Source: Winogradskyella marincola (GTDB lineage Bacteria; Bacteroidota; Bacteroidia; Flavobacteriales; Flavobacteriaceae). From it: a DNA stretch of 64,000 nt. Below the pieces are notes generated by a model. That model was not told the DNA's origin and did not search any database. It worked only from the letters and a program-made list of their open reading frames with translations. The translations under genes were made by a program, and so were the position numbers. The stretch covers positions 372,001 through 436,000 of the forward strand of contig NZ_JARSBN010000003.1 in assembly GCF_029624125.1 (NCBI RefSeq), written 5' to 3'. This document shows, one piece after another, positions 24,217 to 32,645 of this stretch. The stretch's first letter is position 1; each line of letters begins with the position of its first letter.

Positions 24217-24633
24217 CTAAACCGCCTTCAATATTTCAGGCTTTGCAAATGCTTGTATACTGTCTAATAAACGTTCTTTTACAATATTCATCATGCGCTT
24301 ATTTAATGCTGATGAATTTTTAATATATAATGCATATTCTTCTTCTGTAAATTGCCCAATAATCATTCCTTTTACAGAGTTTCTAAACTTCATATCCTTA
24401 TGAATAGCGTTATCTATGTAAACCAGTTGTTTTGGTAAAGTCAACTCATAGAAAACATTCTTACGTTTGGCGATGTAATTTTTAAAAACAGCAATAAACA
24501 GATCGTGCTGCATCTTTATGATTGGTCGTAATGTTTTATTCTGAAATAACTCATCAGAACTCATAGAATCATAAATTTTAGCAGACGAAATTACGGGTCT
24601 AATAGATAACAAATACTCAGTGCGTGTAGCCAT
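24217..24633 (-). CDS. Conserved flavobacterial protein of unknown function
   Basis: A 138-residue cytosolic protein starting at MATRTEYLLSIRPVISSAK (24633). A longer frame from 24702 adds 23 residues and lacks any conserved look. It is mainly helical with KMQHDLFIAVFKNYIAKRKN and KGMIIGQFTEEEYALYIKN. No motif points to an activity. Homologues of this kind are sometimes annotated as glyoxalase without the corresponding metal-binding motif, which is not seen here either. It is the first gene of a two-gene minus-strand unit. Confidence 0.6.
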   Translation of the reverse strand: MATRTEYLLSIRPVISSAKIYDSMSSDELFQNKTLRPIIKMQHDLFIAVFKNYIAKRKNVFYELTLPKQLVYIDNAIHKDMKFRNSVKGMIIGQFTEEEYALYIKNSSALNKRMMNIVKERLLDSIQAFAKPEILKAV

Positions 24634-24769
24634 GGTTAAGTTATTTAGGATTAATGATGTATTAAAATTAGCCATTAAGACAATTTGTATATAAAGAGGC
24701 AAATATTGTTGTTAACGTTGTTATTAACATTTAAGATTTTAGTATTCAAAAATCTAATTCAAAATACGG

Positions 24770-24798
24770 TTGCAACTCGCTATTAACTACTATATTTG
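24770..24798 (+). promoter_or_regulatory. Candidate promoter of the DUF72 gene
   Basis: TTG (24770-24772), 18 bp, TATATTTG (24791-24798), the last matching TAnnTTTG exactly, 14 bp before the start codon. The 5' leader would be very short. Confidence 0.5.
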
Positions 24799-24812
24799 AG
24801 AAAACTCATTTT

Positions 24813-25706
24813 ATGAAATTCGGAAGTGTAGACCATCCAGAAGAAATAGATTTTACTCTGCCAAAAGACCATACAGACACCTTAAAAACACTGCAAAAAA
24901 ATCCTTCAGGTCATACGCAAGTGTTTGTAGGTTGTGCTAAGTGGAACAAGGCAGATTTAAAAGGATTCTACCCAAGAGGAACAAAAGACGAGTTAGAGTA
25001 TTATTCGCGTCAGTTTAATTCTATTGAGCTCAACGCAACATTCTATAGAATTTTTCCACCTGAGCAATTTGAGAAATGGCACGATAAAACACCTGCTGAT
25101 TTTAAATTCTTTCCAAAGCTAAATCAAGAAGTTAGCCACTGGAAACGCCTAAATGATGATGTAGCTCCTGTGGTAGATAATTACCTTTACAGCGCTGTTA
25201 ACCTCAAAGAAAAGTTGGGTTGTGTCTTTCTGCAAATGCATAACAATTTTGCACCAAAGGATTTTGATCGTGTGATAAATTTTGTTGAAGGTTGGCCAAA
25301 AGAAATTCCGTTAGCTGTAGAGTTTAGACATACCGATTGGTACAATGACAAAGCCATTGCTGAAGATTTATATCAACTTTTAGAGGCTAATAATGTTTCA
25401 AATATTATTGTAGATAGTGCCGGACGACGCGATATTATGCACATGCGTTTAACCAATTCCAGAGCTTTTGTGCGTTACGTTGGTGCCAACCATGCAAGCG
25501 ATTATACACGCTTAGATGATTGGGTAGAGCGACTAAAGTATTGGAAAGACAATGGTCTTGAGCATATCAACTTTTTTGTTCATCAAAATATTGAAAAAGA
25601 ATCGCCTTTACTTTCAGCATATTTTATAAAAAAGCTAAATGCTGAATTAGGAACAGATTTAAAGATTCCTAATGAAGATACTGACGGACAACAAAAATTA
25701 TTATAA
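24813..25706 (+). CDS. DUF72 domain protein
   Basis: A 297-residue TIM-barrel-like DUF72 protein. The family signature is visible: VFVGCAKWNKADLKGFYP, the tract FNSIELNATFYRI, FKFFPKLNQEVSHWKRL, and LAVEFRHTDWY near residue 170. The C-terminus shows YVGANHASDYTRLDDW and INFFVHQNIE. DUF72 proteins lack an established biochemical function. The gene begins just after a good promoter-like box and is followed 24 bp on by an exported protein. Confidence 0.92.
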   Translation: MKFGSVDHPEEIDFTLPKDHTDTLKTLQKNPSGHTQVFVGCAKWNKADLKGFYPRGTKDELEYYSRQFNSIELNATFYRIFPPEQFEKWHDKTPADFKFFPKLNQEVSHWKRLNDDVAPVVDNYLYSAVNLKEKLGCVFLQMHNNFAPKDFDRVINFVEGWPKEIPLAVEFRHTDWYNDKAIAEDLYQLLEANNVSNIIVDSAGRRDIMHMRLTNSRAFVRYVGANHASDYTRLDDWVERLKYWKDNGLEHINFFVHQNIEKESPLLSAYFIKKLNAELGTDLKIPNEDTDGQQKLL

Positions 25707-25730
25707 TTCAAATTTCAAAACAATCATTTA

Positions 25731-26255
25731 ATGAAACATGCATTTTTCATATTATTTCTCTTTCCGTTAATAGTTCTTTCACAAGAGAATGAAGACTTCA
25801 AAATATATAAAAACAAAAATTATTCAATTGAATATCCTCTGAATTGGAATTTAGATACATCTGGTGATAACGGAACTGAAATCTACATTTATCCGAAAGA
25901 ATCAAACAATTCTGAGATTTTTGTAGAGAATATTAATTTATTGATACAGAATTTAAACGATTCAACAGCTACAATTGAAAGTTGTAAAATTTTAGTAGAA
26001 CAACAAATTGAAGCTATGATGACGGATAGCAAGTTTATTGTTAGTGAAATTGTAAATAAGGACAAACATAAGTTTCACAAATTAATAGCTGAAGGCACTT
26101 ATAATACCTATAAGTTTAAAACTATTATTTACACTTGGTATTTTAATAAGCATATCTATACATTGACTTTTGTAACCTTGAGTGAAGATTATATAAACAA
26201 TCATACATTGGCACTTAAAATAATGGATAGTTTTTCATTAGAAAACAACAATTAA
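25731..26255 (+). CDS. Exported PsbP/DcrB-like protein
   Basis: A 174-residue protein with a signal peptide (MKHAFFILFLFPLIVLSQ). The mature start, DFKIYKNKNYSIEYPLNWN, is the pattern of PsbP/DcrB-like small domains (y.n..y.i.YP..W). Beta strands and a central helix (ESCKILVEQQIEAMM) follow, and the end is a helix (ALKIMDSFSLE). The function is unknown, and possible lipid or protein binding in the periplasm is inference. It resembles the protein at 3857-4393 in design. Confidence 0.65.
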   Translation: MKHAFFILFLFPLIVLSQENEDFKIYKNKNYSIEYPLNWNLDTSGDNGTEIYIYPKESNNSEIFVENINLLIQNLNDSTATIESCKILVEQQIEAMMTDSKFIVSEIVNKDKHKFHKLIAEGTYNTYKFKTIIYTWYFNKHIYTLTFVTLSEDYINNHTLALKIMDSFSLENNN

Positions 26256-26279
26256 ACGACACCACAAATCAACAATAAC

Positions 26280-26672
26280 ATGAGATTCCACACACGAAAA
26301 TGGGTAAAACCCGAAGATTTAAATCCTAATAGCACACTTTTTGGAGGTCAACTTTTGGCATGGATAGACGAAGAAGTGGCCTTGTATACCGTTATTCAGT
26401 TAGAAAATCCTAAAGTGGTTACTAAATACATGTCTGAAATAAACTTTATGGCTTCTGCTAAAAAAGGAGACATTATTGAAATTGGAATTGAAGTCATAAA
26501 ATTTGGCAATTCGTCTTTAACTATGAAGTGCGAAGTCCGAAACAAAATGACAAGAGAAACCATACTCACCATAGATAAAATTATTATGGTAAATCTTGGT
26601 CCGGATGGCAAACCAAAACCACATGGTAAAACAGAAGTAGAGTACGTAAAAGACAGGTTAAATAACGACTAG
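26280..26672 (+). CDS. Acyl-CoA thioesterase, hotdog fold
   Basis: A 130-residue cytosolic hotdog-domain thioesterase of the YciA/acyl-CoA hydrolase type. The motif PNSTLFGGQLLAWIDEEVA is the characteristic N...GG..L..ID active-site segment, with the aspartate in WIDE. Later strands read VTKYMSEINFMASAKKGDII and MTRETILTIDKIIMVNLG. It would hydrolyse acyl-CoA thioesters, with a chain-length preference that cannot be told from the sequence. It converges on the MscS-type gene, 8 bp between stops. Confidence 0.88.
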   Translation: MRFHTRKWVKPEDLNPNSTLFGGQLLAWIDEEVALYTVIQLENPKVVTKYMSEINFMASAKKGDIIEIGIEVIKFGNSSLTMKCEVRNKMTRETILTIDKIIMVNLGPDGKPKPHGKTEVEYVKDRLNND

Positions 26673-26680
26673 GTTTTGCT

Positions 26681-27907
26681 TTAAATAGCAAGTTCGTAGA
26701 TTTCTAAATCAAAATACTTTACGGAAGCTAGCACATGGTCAAAAACATCGCCAATGATGTACTCATAGTTTTCCCAACGAATATCGCTACTAAAAGCATA
26801 AATTTCCATAGGAATACCTTGTGGAGTAGGCTCTAGTTGACGCACCATTAAAGTCATATCTTTATTAATGGCAGAGTGGTTATCCATGTAAGTTTGTAAG
26901 TACTTTCTAAAAATGCCGAAATTAGTAAGATTTCTACCGTTGATTAAAATAGATTTATCAACCCCTTTTTCGGTATTAAATTTCTTTATTTCTTTAGAGC
27001 GTTGTTCTAAATAATTAGAAATTAGCTCAATATTCTTAAAGCGTTCGATATCTTCATCAGATAAAAACTTAATGGTAGAGGCTTTTATAATTACTGATCG
27101 CTTTATACGTCTGCCACCAGAGTTCATCATACCTCGCCAGTTTTTAAACGAGTCAGATATCAGTGCATAAGTTGGAATTGTGGTTATCGTTTTATCCCAA
27201 TTCTGAACCTTTACAGTAGCTAAATTAATTTCTATAACATCTCCATCAGCTCCATACTTTTCAAACGTAATCCAATCTCCAATACGCACCATATCGTTAA
27301 TAGATACCTGGATACTGGCAACAAAACCAAGAATTGTGTCTTTAAAAATTAATAGAATTACTGCAGATGCTGTTCCTAATGAAATAGCAAATTTTATAAA
27401 AGTAACACCTGTAAGAATAGAAAACGCTGCAAAAATGCCAAGCATCCAAGCAAATATCATAAATACTTGTATGTAGCTGTCTATAGGCTTATCCTTATAA
27501 CGTGGTAAAGTTTTTAGGTAATCTTTTATAGAATTAAAGAAACTCCTAATTATTCTTAGCGTCAGTAGAATAGCTATAATCTTAAGCGTTTTTTCAACTA
27601 TATTTTCAAAATAGGCAAAGTCCGAAAACACATCTGGAACAAACTCTATAAGTATAATTAGCGGAATTATATGAGCAACATTTCTAGGAAGTTTATTGTT
27701 TATTAAAATGTTGTCAAAGTTTGTTTTTGTTTTACTGGCTACTGTAGCAGAAAACTTCCACAAAATACGCTTGGTGATGTAATCTATAATAAAAGCAACG
27801 ATAAGAAGCCCAATTAACAAACCCAACATATTTAAATATTGCGCTGTAATATCAGGCACACCTTGTTCTACAAGAATATCGTATATATAGTGTCTTACAC
27901 TAAGCAT
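26681..27907 (-). CDS. Large mechanosensitive channel of the YbdG/MscM type
   Basis: A 408-residue MscS-superfamily protein with five predicted membrane helices (from about residue 27 to 205). The N-terminus ILVEQGVPDITAQYLNMLGLLIGLL looks like YbdG. The pore helix region is SLGTASAVILLIFKDTILGFVASIQ, and the beta domain has RIGDWITFEKYGADGDV. It is a different subfamily from the short MscS at 20804. The 5' end overlaps the DUF3817 gene by 8 bp, so the two are translated from one transcript. Confidence 0.9.
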   Translation of the reverse strand: MLSVRHYIYDILVEQGVPDITAQYLNMLGLLIGLLIVAFIIDYITKRILWKFSATVASKTKTNFDNILINNKLPRNVAHIIPLIILIEFVPDVFSDFAYFENIVEKTLKIIAILLTLRIIRSFFNSIKDYLKTLPRYKDKPIDSYIQVFMIFAWMLGIFAAFSILTGVTFIKFAISLGTASAVILLIFKDTILGFVASIQVSINDMVRIGDWITFEKYGADGDVIEINLATVKVQNWDKTITTIPTYALISDSFKNWRGMMNSGGRRIKRSVIIKASTIKFLSDEDIERFKNIELISNYLEQRSKEIKKFNTEKGVDKSILINGRNLTNFGIFRKYLQTYMDNHSAINKDMTLMVRQLEPTPQGIPMEIYAFSSDIRWENYEYIIGDVFDHVLASVKYFDLEIYELAI

Positions 27908-28193
27908 TTACAGACTTTAGATACTTTTTATCTATATAAAATGTTCCGAAAGGAATAATAGAAGCAACAAGCACTATCATTAATGTCTTACCATCCCATT
28001 TCATATCTTTACTCATTAATACTGCCATAACAACATATGCTATAAACAAAAGACCATGTGGCATTCCTAGTAATCTTACATATTGCGGATCTTCAGCAAA
28101 ATATTTTAAAGGTGTTGCTATAAACAATAATAAGATATAAGATAGACCTTCTAAATGGGCTACAATTCTAAATGTCGGTAATAATTTTGACAT
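27900..28193 (-). CDS. DUF3817 integral membrane protein
   Basis: A 97-residue protein with three membrane helices. The pattern FRIVAHLEGLSYILLLFIATPLKYFA followed by HGLLFIAYVVMAVLM is that of DUF3817, a small family of unknown function. It begins the transcription unit that includes the YbdG-type channel; the 8-bp overlap suggests translational coupling. Confidence 0.85.
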   Translation of the reverse strand: MSKLLPTFRIVAHLEGLSYILLLFIATPLKYFAEDPQYVRLLGMPHGLLFIAYVVMAVLMSKDMKWDGKTLMIVLVASIIPFGTFYIDKKYLKSVNA

Positions 28194-28208
28194 ACTCTAT
28201 TTTTTTTG

Positions 28209-28216
28209 CAAAAGTA
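28209..28216 (-). promoter_or_regulatory. Candidate -7 box for the DUF3817-channel operon
   Basis: On the minus strand the bases read TACTTTTG, a match to TAnnTTTG, 16 bp upstream of the DUF3817 start. No matching TTTG is seen at the -33 distance. Confidence 0.4.
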
Positions 28217-28360
28217 CAGTACAACTAAGGAATAATCATAGCATTTTAACAGCTTTTAAGAATTAAAATATTGAGTTTATTTATTCATTATAATTGAATT
28301 AATCTTCTTAAGAACAAAATGAATTATAAATAGTAGTATCTTAGAGCCAAAATAAGAATT

Positions 28361-28816
28361 ATGAAAAAGCTATTTATACTTTGTTTATTGTTTGCATTAG
28401 CAATGCCATCTGCTGGTTTTTCTCAAAATCCATTAACAAAAGAAGAAAAAGTACAGGCAATGTACGACCTAAATAAGAAATTGATTAAATCTCAAAATTT
28501 TAGTTTTATAGCCACTTGGGTTTTTGGAGAGGATAATAGAAGTGAAGTAGCTGAAAATGAAAATAAAATAACAATCAATGGTGGTAATATTTATGGTCCA
28601 TTATCTACACTAGAAGTTAACAAACCTCTAATGCTAAAAGGTGGATTAGAGAATTACAAGACAACTTTTAACGATGAAAATCATGTAATTACTATCAACT
28701 TTAAAATTGGTGCTCACGTTGCTGAAATAGAAGTAAAGCCAACTGGAAAGGCTTTTTTAAAGCTTGAAAATATCAACAGTGGTCAAAAACTATCTTACAA
28801 AGGAGGTTTAAAATAG
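28361..28816 (+). CDS. Exported DUF4251-like protein
   Basis: A 151-residue exported protein with signal peptide MKKLFILCLLFALAMPSAGFSQ. The mature part follows the DUF4251 layout: a helix (EEKVQAMYDLNKKLIKSQNF), then a series of beta strands (FSFIATWVFG, NKITINGGNIYGPL) ending in INSGQKLSYKGGL, comparable to the terminal ISY.G motif of that family. The match is less clear than for the 44791 gene. Function unknown. It starts on the plus strand away from the DUF3817 operon. Confidence 0.65.
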   Translation: MKKLFILCLLFALAMPSAGFSQNPLTKEEKVQAMYDLNKKLIKSQNFSFIATWVFGEDNRSEVAENENKITINGGNIYGPLSTLEVNKPLMLKGGLENYKTTFNDENHVITINFKIGAHVAEIEVKPTGKAFLKLENINSGQKLSYKGGLK

Positions 28817-28825
28817 TCTATAAGA

Positions 28826-29293
28826 GTGCAACCTAAGATTGTAGCACTTACAGAAAAAAAGGTTGTTGGGATGCAGAGCAAAATGCTTATGCATCAATAT
28901 GAAAATATCATAAAGCTTTGGAAAAGTTTTATGCCTAAGAAACATGAGTTAAAAAACACCATTAACCAAGAACTCATTGCCATACAAGATTATCCAGATT
29001 TTGGAAATCTTGAAACATCATACAATATATGGGCTTGTGCAGAAGTATCTGATTTTATAAATATACCAGATTCTATGCAACCTTTTACAATTTCTGAAGG
29101 ATTGTATGCTGTTTTTCTTCATAAAGGCATGGATGCTGGCAAAACATATCAGCGAATAATGACAGAATGGTTGCCAAACTCTGGGTACAATATTGATGAT
29201 AGACCGCATTTTCAGGTGATGGGAGACAAGTACAAAAATGGAAGTCCAGATTCTGAAGAGGATTTTTACATACCTGTAATAATGACCACTTAG
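28826..29293 (+). CDS. GyrI-like small-molecule (effector)-binding domain protein
   Basis: A 155-residue stand-alone effector-binding domain of the AraC-E-bind/GyrI type. The N-terminus IVALTEKKVVGMQSKM is the first strand of that fold, and the rest has LWKSFMPKKHEL and YAVFLHKGMDAGKTYQRI. Such proteins bind hydrophobic small molecules or gyrase. The start is GTG at 28826, 10 bp after the previous stop, chosen since no ATG precedes the conserved strand. The gene converges on topB. Confidence 0.8.
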   Translation: MQPKIVALTEKKVVGMQSKMLMHQYENIIKLWKSFMPKKHELKNTINQELIAIQDYPDFGNLETSYNIWACAEVSDFINIPDSMQPFTISEGLYAVFLHKGMDAGKTYQRIMTEWLPNSGYNIDDRPHFQVMGDKYKNGSPDSEEDFYIPVIMTT

Positions 29294-29314
29294 ATTTTTA
29301 TGAAGTAAAATATA

Positions 29315-31534
29315 TCAAAAGTTTACTCTAAAATCACATCCCGTTTTATAGTTGCTACAACCAAAAGCTGTTTTTCCTTTAAGCACACTACCTGTTTTGC
29401 ATTTCGGACAAGTATCACCAGCTTTAATCTGTGGTTTACCTGTTTTTTTAGGTTCTAGCTTGAGTTTAAAACTATCATCAAAACGCAATAAACCCTCAAC
29501 AGAATTGCCGTCTACTTTAAACCCTTTAAGATTTACCGTAGAGCCTTTATCTAGTAAACGTAAATATTGATTGTCTGATATTTTCTTCTCACCAAATTTA
29601 AAAGGTAAGATAAAATCGCACCCTTTGCCATATACACTACAGCCATAAGCAGACTTGCCTTTTACAAGTTCGCCAGATTTACATTTAGGGCAAGATGACC
29701 CAACCACTTTCTTAGACTTTGTTTTTGCCTTCGCTTTAGGCTTTGTTGCAGGCTTATTATTTACTGCCGAAATGCGCGTTTCTACCTTTTCGCTTCGTAC
29801 TTCATAGACTAAAGCATCAACCATACGCTTCATACCTTTAATAAACGTATTAGCGCTGATTTCGCCTTTTTCTATATCCTTTAATTGCTTTTCCCAAGTA
29901 CCTGTTAGTTCTGCAGATTTCAACAATTCATTCTGAATAGTGTCTATTAACTGAATACCTGTAACTGTAGGTAAAATTTGTTTTTTATTTCGCTTTATGT
30001 ATTTACGCTTAAAAAGGGTTTCAATAATATTGGCTCGTGTAGATGGTCTTCCAATGCCATTTTCTTTCATTAAATCTCGAAGTTCATCATCATCTACTTG
30101 TTTGCCTGCGGTTTCCATAGCGCGTAGGAGTGAGGCTTCTGTATATTGTTTGGGTGGTTTGGTTTGTTTTTCTAAAAAAGAAGGTTCGTGTGGTCCTTTT
30201 TCTCCTTTGGTGAAAGTAGGTAGAATAGATTCTCCTTTTGTTTTAGAGCCATCAGATTCAAATACTACACGCCAACCTTTTGATAAAATTTCTTTACCAG
30301 TAGTTTTAAAATTTACATCATCTGCTTTTCCTATAACCGTTGTGTTAGACACTTTACAATCATCATAAAAAACAGCGATAAATCGCTTTACAATAATATC
30401 ATAAACTTGCTGTTCTGCTGGTTGCAAATGGGTTTGCATTCCAGTAGGTATAATAGCATGGTGATCTGTAACTTTTTTGTCATTAAAAACCCTTGAAGAT
30501 TTTTTTATCTTTTTGTTTAAAACAGACTGCGTAAGACTTGAATAATCAGTCAGTTTAGACAATATACCTTTAACCTTTGGGTAAATGTCATCTGGTAAAA
30601 ATGTAGTATCTACTCTAGGATAAGTAACTACCTTTTTTTCATAGAGTCGCTGTGCTATTTTTAAGGTGTCATCTGCAGAAAAACCAAACTTAGTATTGCA
30701 ATACACCTGTAATCCTGTAAGGTCAAAAAGTTTAGGTGCATATTCAGTGCCCTTCTTCTTGGTTATTGAGATAATCTCAAACTCATGTTCTTTTACCTTG
30801 TTAGCTAATTTTTCACCATCTTCCATTTTAAGAAAACGACCTTCTTCATAACTAAATAAAGTATCTCTGTATAAGGTTTGTAGTTCCCAGTAAGGCTGTG
30901 GTACAAAGTTTTCTATTTCTTTATAGCGATTAACCAACATGGCAAGGGTAGGAGTTTGCACACGACCTACAGACAATACTTGTTTGTAACCACCATGTTT
31001 TACTGTATATAATCGCGTTGCATTAATACCTAAAAGCCAATCTCCAATAGATCTAGAAAAGCCTGCATAATAAAGGTTATCATAATCTTCAGCTGGTTTT
31101 AAGTTTTCAAAACCTTCTCTTATAGCTTCAGTCGTTAGAGACGAAATCCACAAACGCTGAACTCTCCCTTTGTATTTTGCTTCGTTGATGACCCAACGTT
31201 GAATCAATTCTCCTTCTTGTCCAGCATCACCACAGTTTATAACCACATCTGCCTTATCAAATAAGCTCTTTACAATGTTAAACTGTTTTTTTATGCCTTT
31301 ATCATTAGAGACTTTTACTTTAAATTTTTCAGGAAGCATTGGCAGGTTGTTAAGATCCCAACTCTTCCAATAAGGCTTATAATCACTTGGTTCGCAAAGT
31401 GTACAAAGGTGTCCAAAAGTATAGGTTACTGCATAGCCATTACCTTCAAAATAGCCATCGTGCTTGGTTGTAGCTCCAAGAACAGCAGCAATTTCTCTTG
31501 CAACACTAGGTTTTTCGGCAATGCAAACTTTCAA
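29315..31534 (-). CDS. topB: DNA topoisomerase III
   Basis: A type IA topoisomerase (739 aa) that relaxes and decatenates DNA through a 5'-phosphotyrosine intermediate. The Toprim domain begins MKVCIAEKPSVAREIAAVLG with Glu7, and its acidic motif is GDAGQEGELI (103-110). The gate region has SVGRVQTPTLAML, and the catalytic residue is Tyr305 in VVTYPRVDT. Two C-terminal zinc-ribbon-like units each begin CPKCK and end GCDF, the second closing the protein. The M23 peptidase gene lies 22 bp upstream on the same strand, so co-transcription is likely despite unrelated roles. Confidence 0.95.
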   Translation of the reverse strand: MKVCIAEKPSVAREIAAVLGATTKHDGYFEGNGYAVTYTFGHLCTLCEPSDYKPYWKSWDLNNLPMLPEKFKVKVSNDKGIKKQFNIVKSLFDKADVVINCGDAGQEGELIQRWVINEAKYKGRVQRLWISSLTTEAIREGFENLKPAEDYDNLYYAGFSRSIGDWLLGINATRLYTVKHGGYKQVLSVGRVQTPTLAMLVNRYKEIENFVPQPYWELQTLYRDTLFSYEEGRFLKMEDGEKLANKVKEHEFEIISITKKKGTEYAPKLFDLTGLQVYCNTKFGFSADDTLKIAQRLYEKKVVTYPRVDTTFLPDDIYPKVKGILSKLTDYSSLTQSVLNKKIKKSSRVFNDKKVTDHHAIIPTGMQTHLQPAEQQVYDIIVKRFIAVFYDDCKVSNTTVIGKADDVNFKTTGKEILSKGWRVVFESDGSKTKGESILPTFTKGEKGPHEPSFLEKQTKPPKQYTEASLLRAMETAGKQVDDDELRDLMKENGIGRPSTRANIIETLFKRKYIKRNKKQILPTVTGIQLIDTIQNELLKSAELTGTWEKQLKDIEKGEISANTFIKGMKRMVDALVYEVRSEKVETRISAVNNKPATKPKAKAKTKSKKVVGSSCPKCKSGELVKGKSAYGCSVYGKGCDFILPFKFGEKKISDNQYLRLLDKGSTVNLKGFKVDGNSVEGLLRFDDSFKLKLEPKKTGKPQIKAGDTCPKCKTGSVLKGKTAFGCSNYKTGCDFRVNF

Positions 31535-31556
31535 AAGACAATAAATTTAAAATTAA

Positions 31557-32489
31557 TTAAAGCTCTAAAATTAACTTCTGACCAATTCTTAACGTAGATG
31601 TACGCTTTATTTTATTGGTTCTGCATATAGAAGCAATGCTTGTACGATTGCGTTGAGAAATACGAGAAAGAGTATCTCCTTTTCTAACAACATATACTTT
31701 GCGTTGCTTTTCTAAACTTGCCAACGCATCTTCTTTGGTTTCAAAAAGCGAAAGTTTAGATAAACGTATAGAACTATGATAGCTTGGTCTGGTCCATTTT
31801 CTGGTTACCCAAATATTTTGAGAGCGAATACTGTTTGTATCATCAAAATTAAACAAATAATCAGGATGAATATATTCTCCTCTGTAACTCGTTACTAAAT
31901 GCAAATGACTGCCTCTTGAGCGCCCTGTATTACCGCCTTTTCCTAAAAACTCTCCTTTAGAAACAGTATCGTTAGCCTTAACTGCTATGTGCGATAAATG
32001 TGCATATGTTGTTTCTAACCCATTATAATGTCTTACAACAACGGTTTTTCCATGGCCACGACTATAACGTGCAAAACGCACAATACCTTCTAGCACAGAC
32101 ACTACAGAGTCTCCGGTTACCAAATCAATATCTATCCCTTTATGAGGTCTGCCACGTCTCCAGCCATAACGAGAGGTTACAACTTTTGGGTGAGAAACAG
32201 GAGAAGAATAAGTGCTATCGGTAAAAGTAAGTTCTATAGGAAATTCTGTTACAACATTTCTGTAAGGGTTATAAACTGTATTGTCCCAATATTCAGCTTT
32301 AATATCTATAACTTCATTTTCTTCTGAAGAAGCACTGCTTTCTGAAGGAAATTCAACTTCTTTAATAATGAAACTTTTTCCGTCTACAGTGGGTATTTTT
32401 AACTTTATTGAATTGTTTTGAGAATCTTCTTGTGCAAAACATAAACAGGCACTAAACAAAAATCCAATGCAAAAAAGTCTGTATTTCAT
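31557..32489 (-). CDS. M23 peptidoglycan endopeptidase with LysM domain
   Basis: A 310-residue exported cell-wall hydrolase. After a signal peptide (about 1-19) the M23 catalytic core has the zinc ligands His116 and Asp120 in HKGIDID, and the HxH motif His195/His197 in GSHLHL. The extra motif TYAHLSH (161-167) is typical of LytM enzymes. A LysM domain (about 266-309) that binds peptidoglycan starts VVRKGDTLSRISQRN. It should cleave peptide cross-bridges during growth or division. It is the first gene of a minus-strand pair with topB. Confidence 0.93.
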   Translation of the reverse strand: MKYRLFCIGFLFSACLCFAQEDSQNNSIKLKIPTVDGKSFIIKEVEFPSESSASSEENEVIDIKAEYWDNTVYNPYRNVVTEFPIELTFTDSTYSSPVSHPKVVTSRYGWRRGRPHKGIDIDLVTGDSVVSVLEGIVRFARYSRGHGKTVVVRHYNGLETTYAHLSHIAVKANDTVSKGEFLGKGGNTGRSRGSHLHLVTSYRGEYIHPDYLFNFDDTNSIRSQNIWVTRKWTRPSYHSSIRLSKLSLFETKEDALASLEKQRKVYVVRKGDTLSRISQRNRTSIASICRTNKIKRTSTLRIGQKLILEL

Positions 32490-32608
32490 GTATTTAAATG
32501 TAATTTTATAGTCAATTTGTAATAACGACGACGTAAAAATAATATTGTTTAGTAGATTACATTTGGATGGCTTCAGAATTTATTAACAGCTATTGTAGAA
32601 AAGTATCG

Positions 32609-32616
32609 TAAATTTG
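32609..32616 (+). promoter_or_regulatory. Candidate -7 box for the helicase gene
   Basis: TAAATTTG matches TAnnTTTG, 29 bp before the helicase start. A -33 TTTG at the expected distance is not seen. Confidence 0.4.
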
Positions 32617-32645
32617 CACTTTCCCAAAAAAAATTAAATCCATTT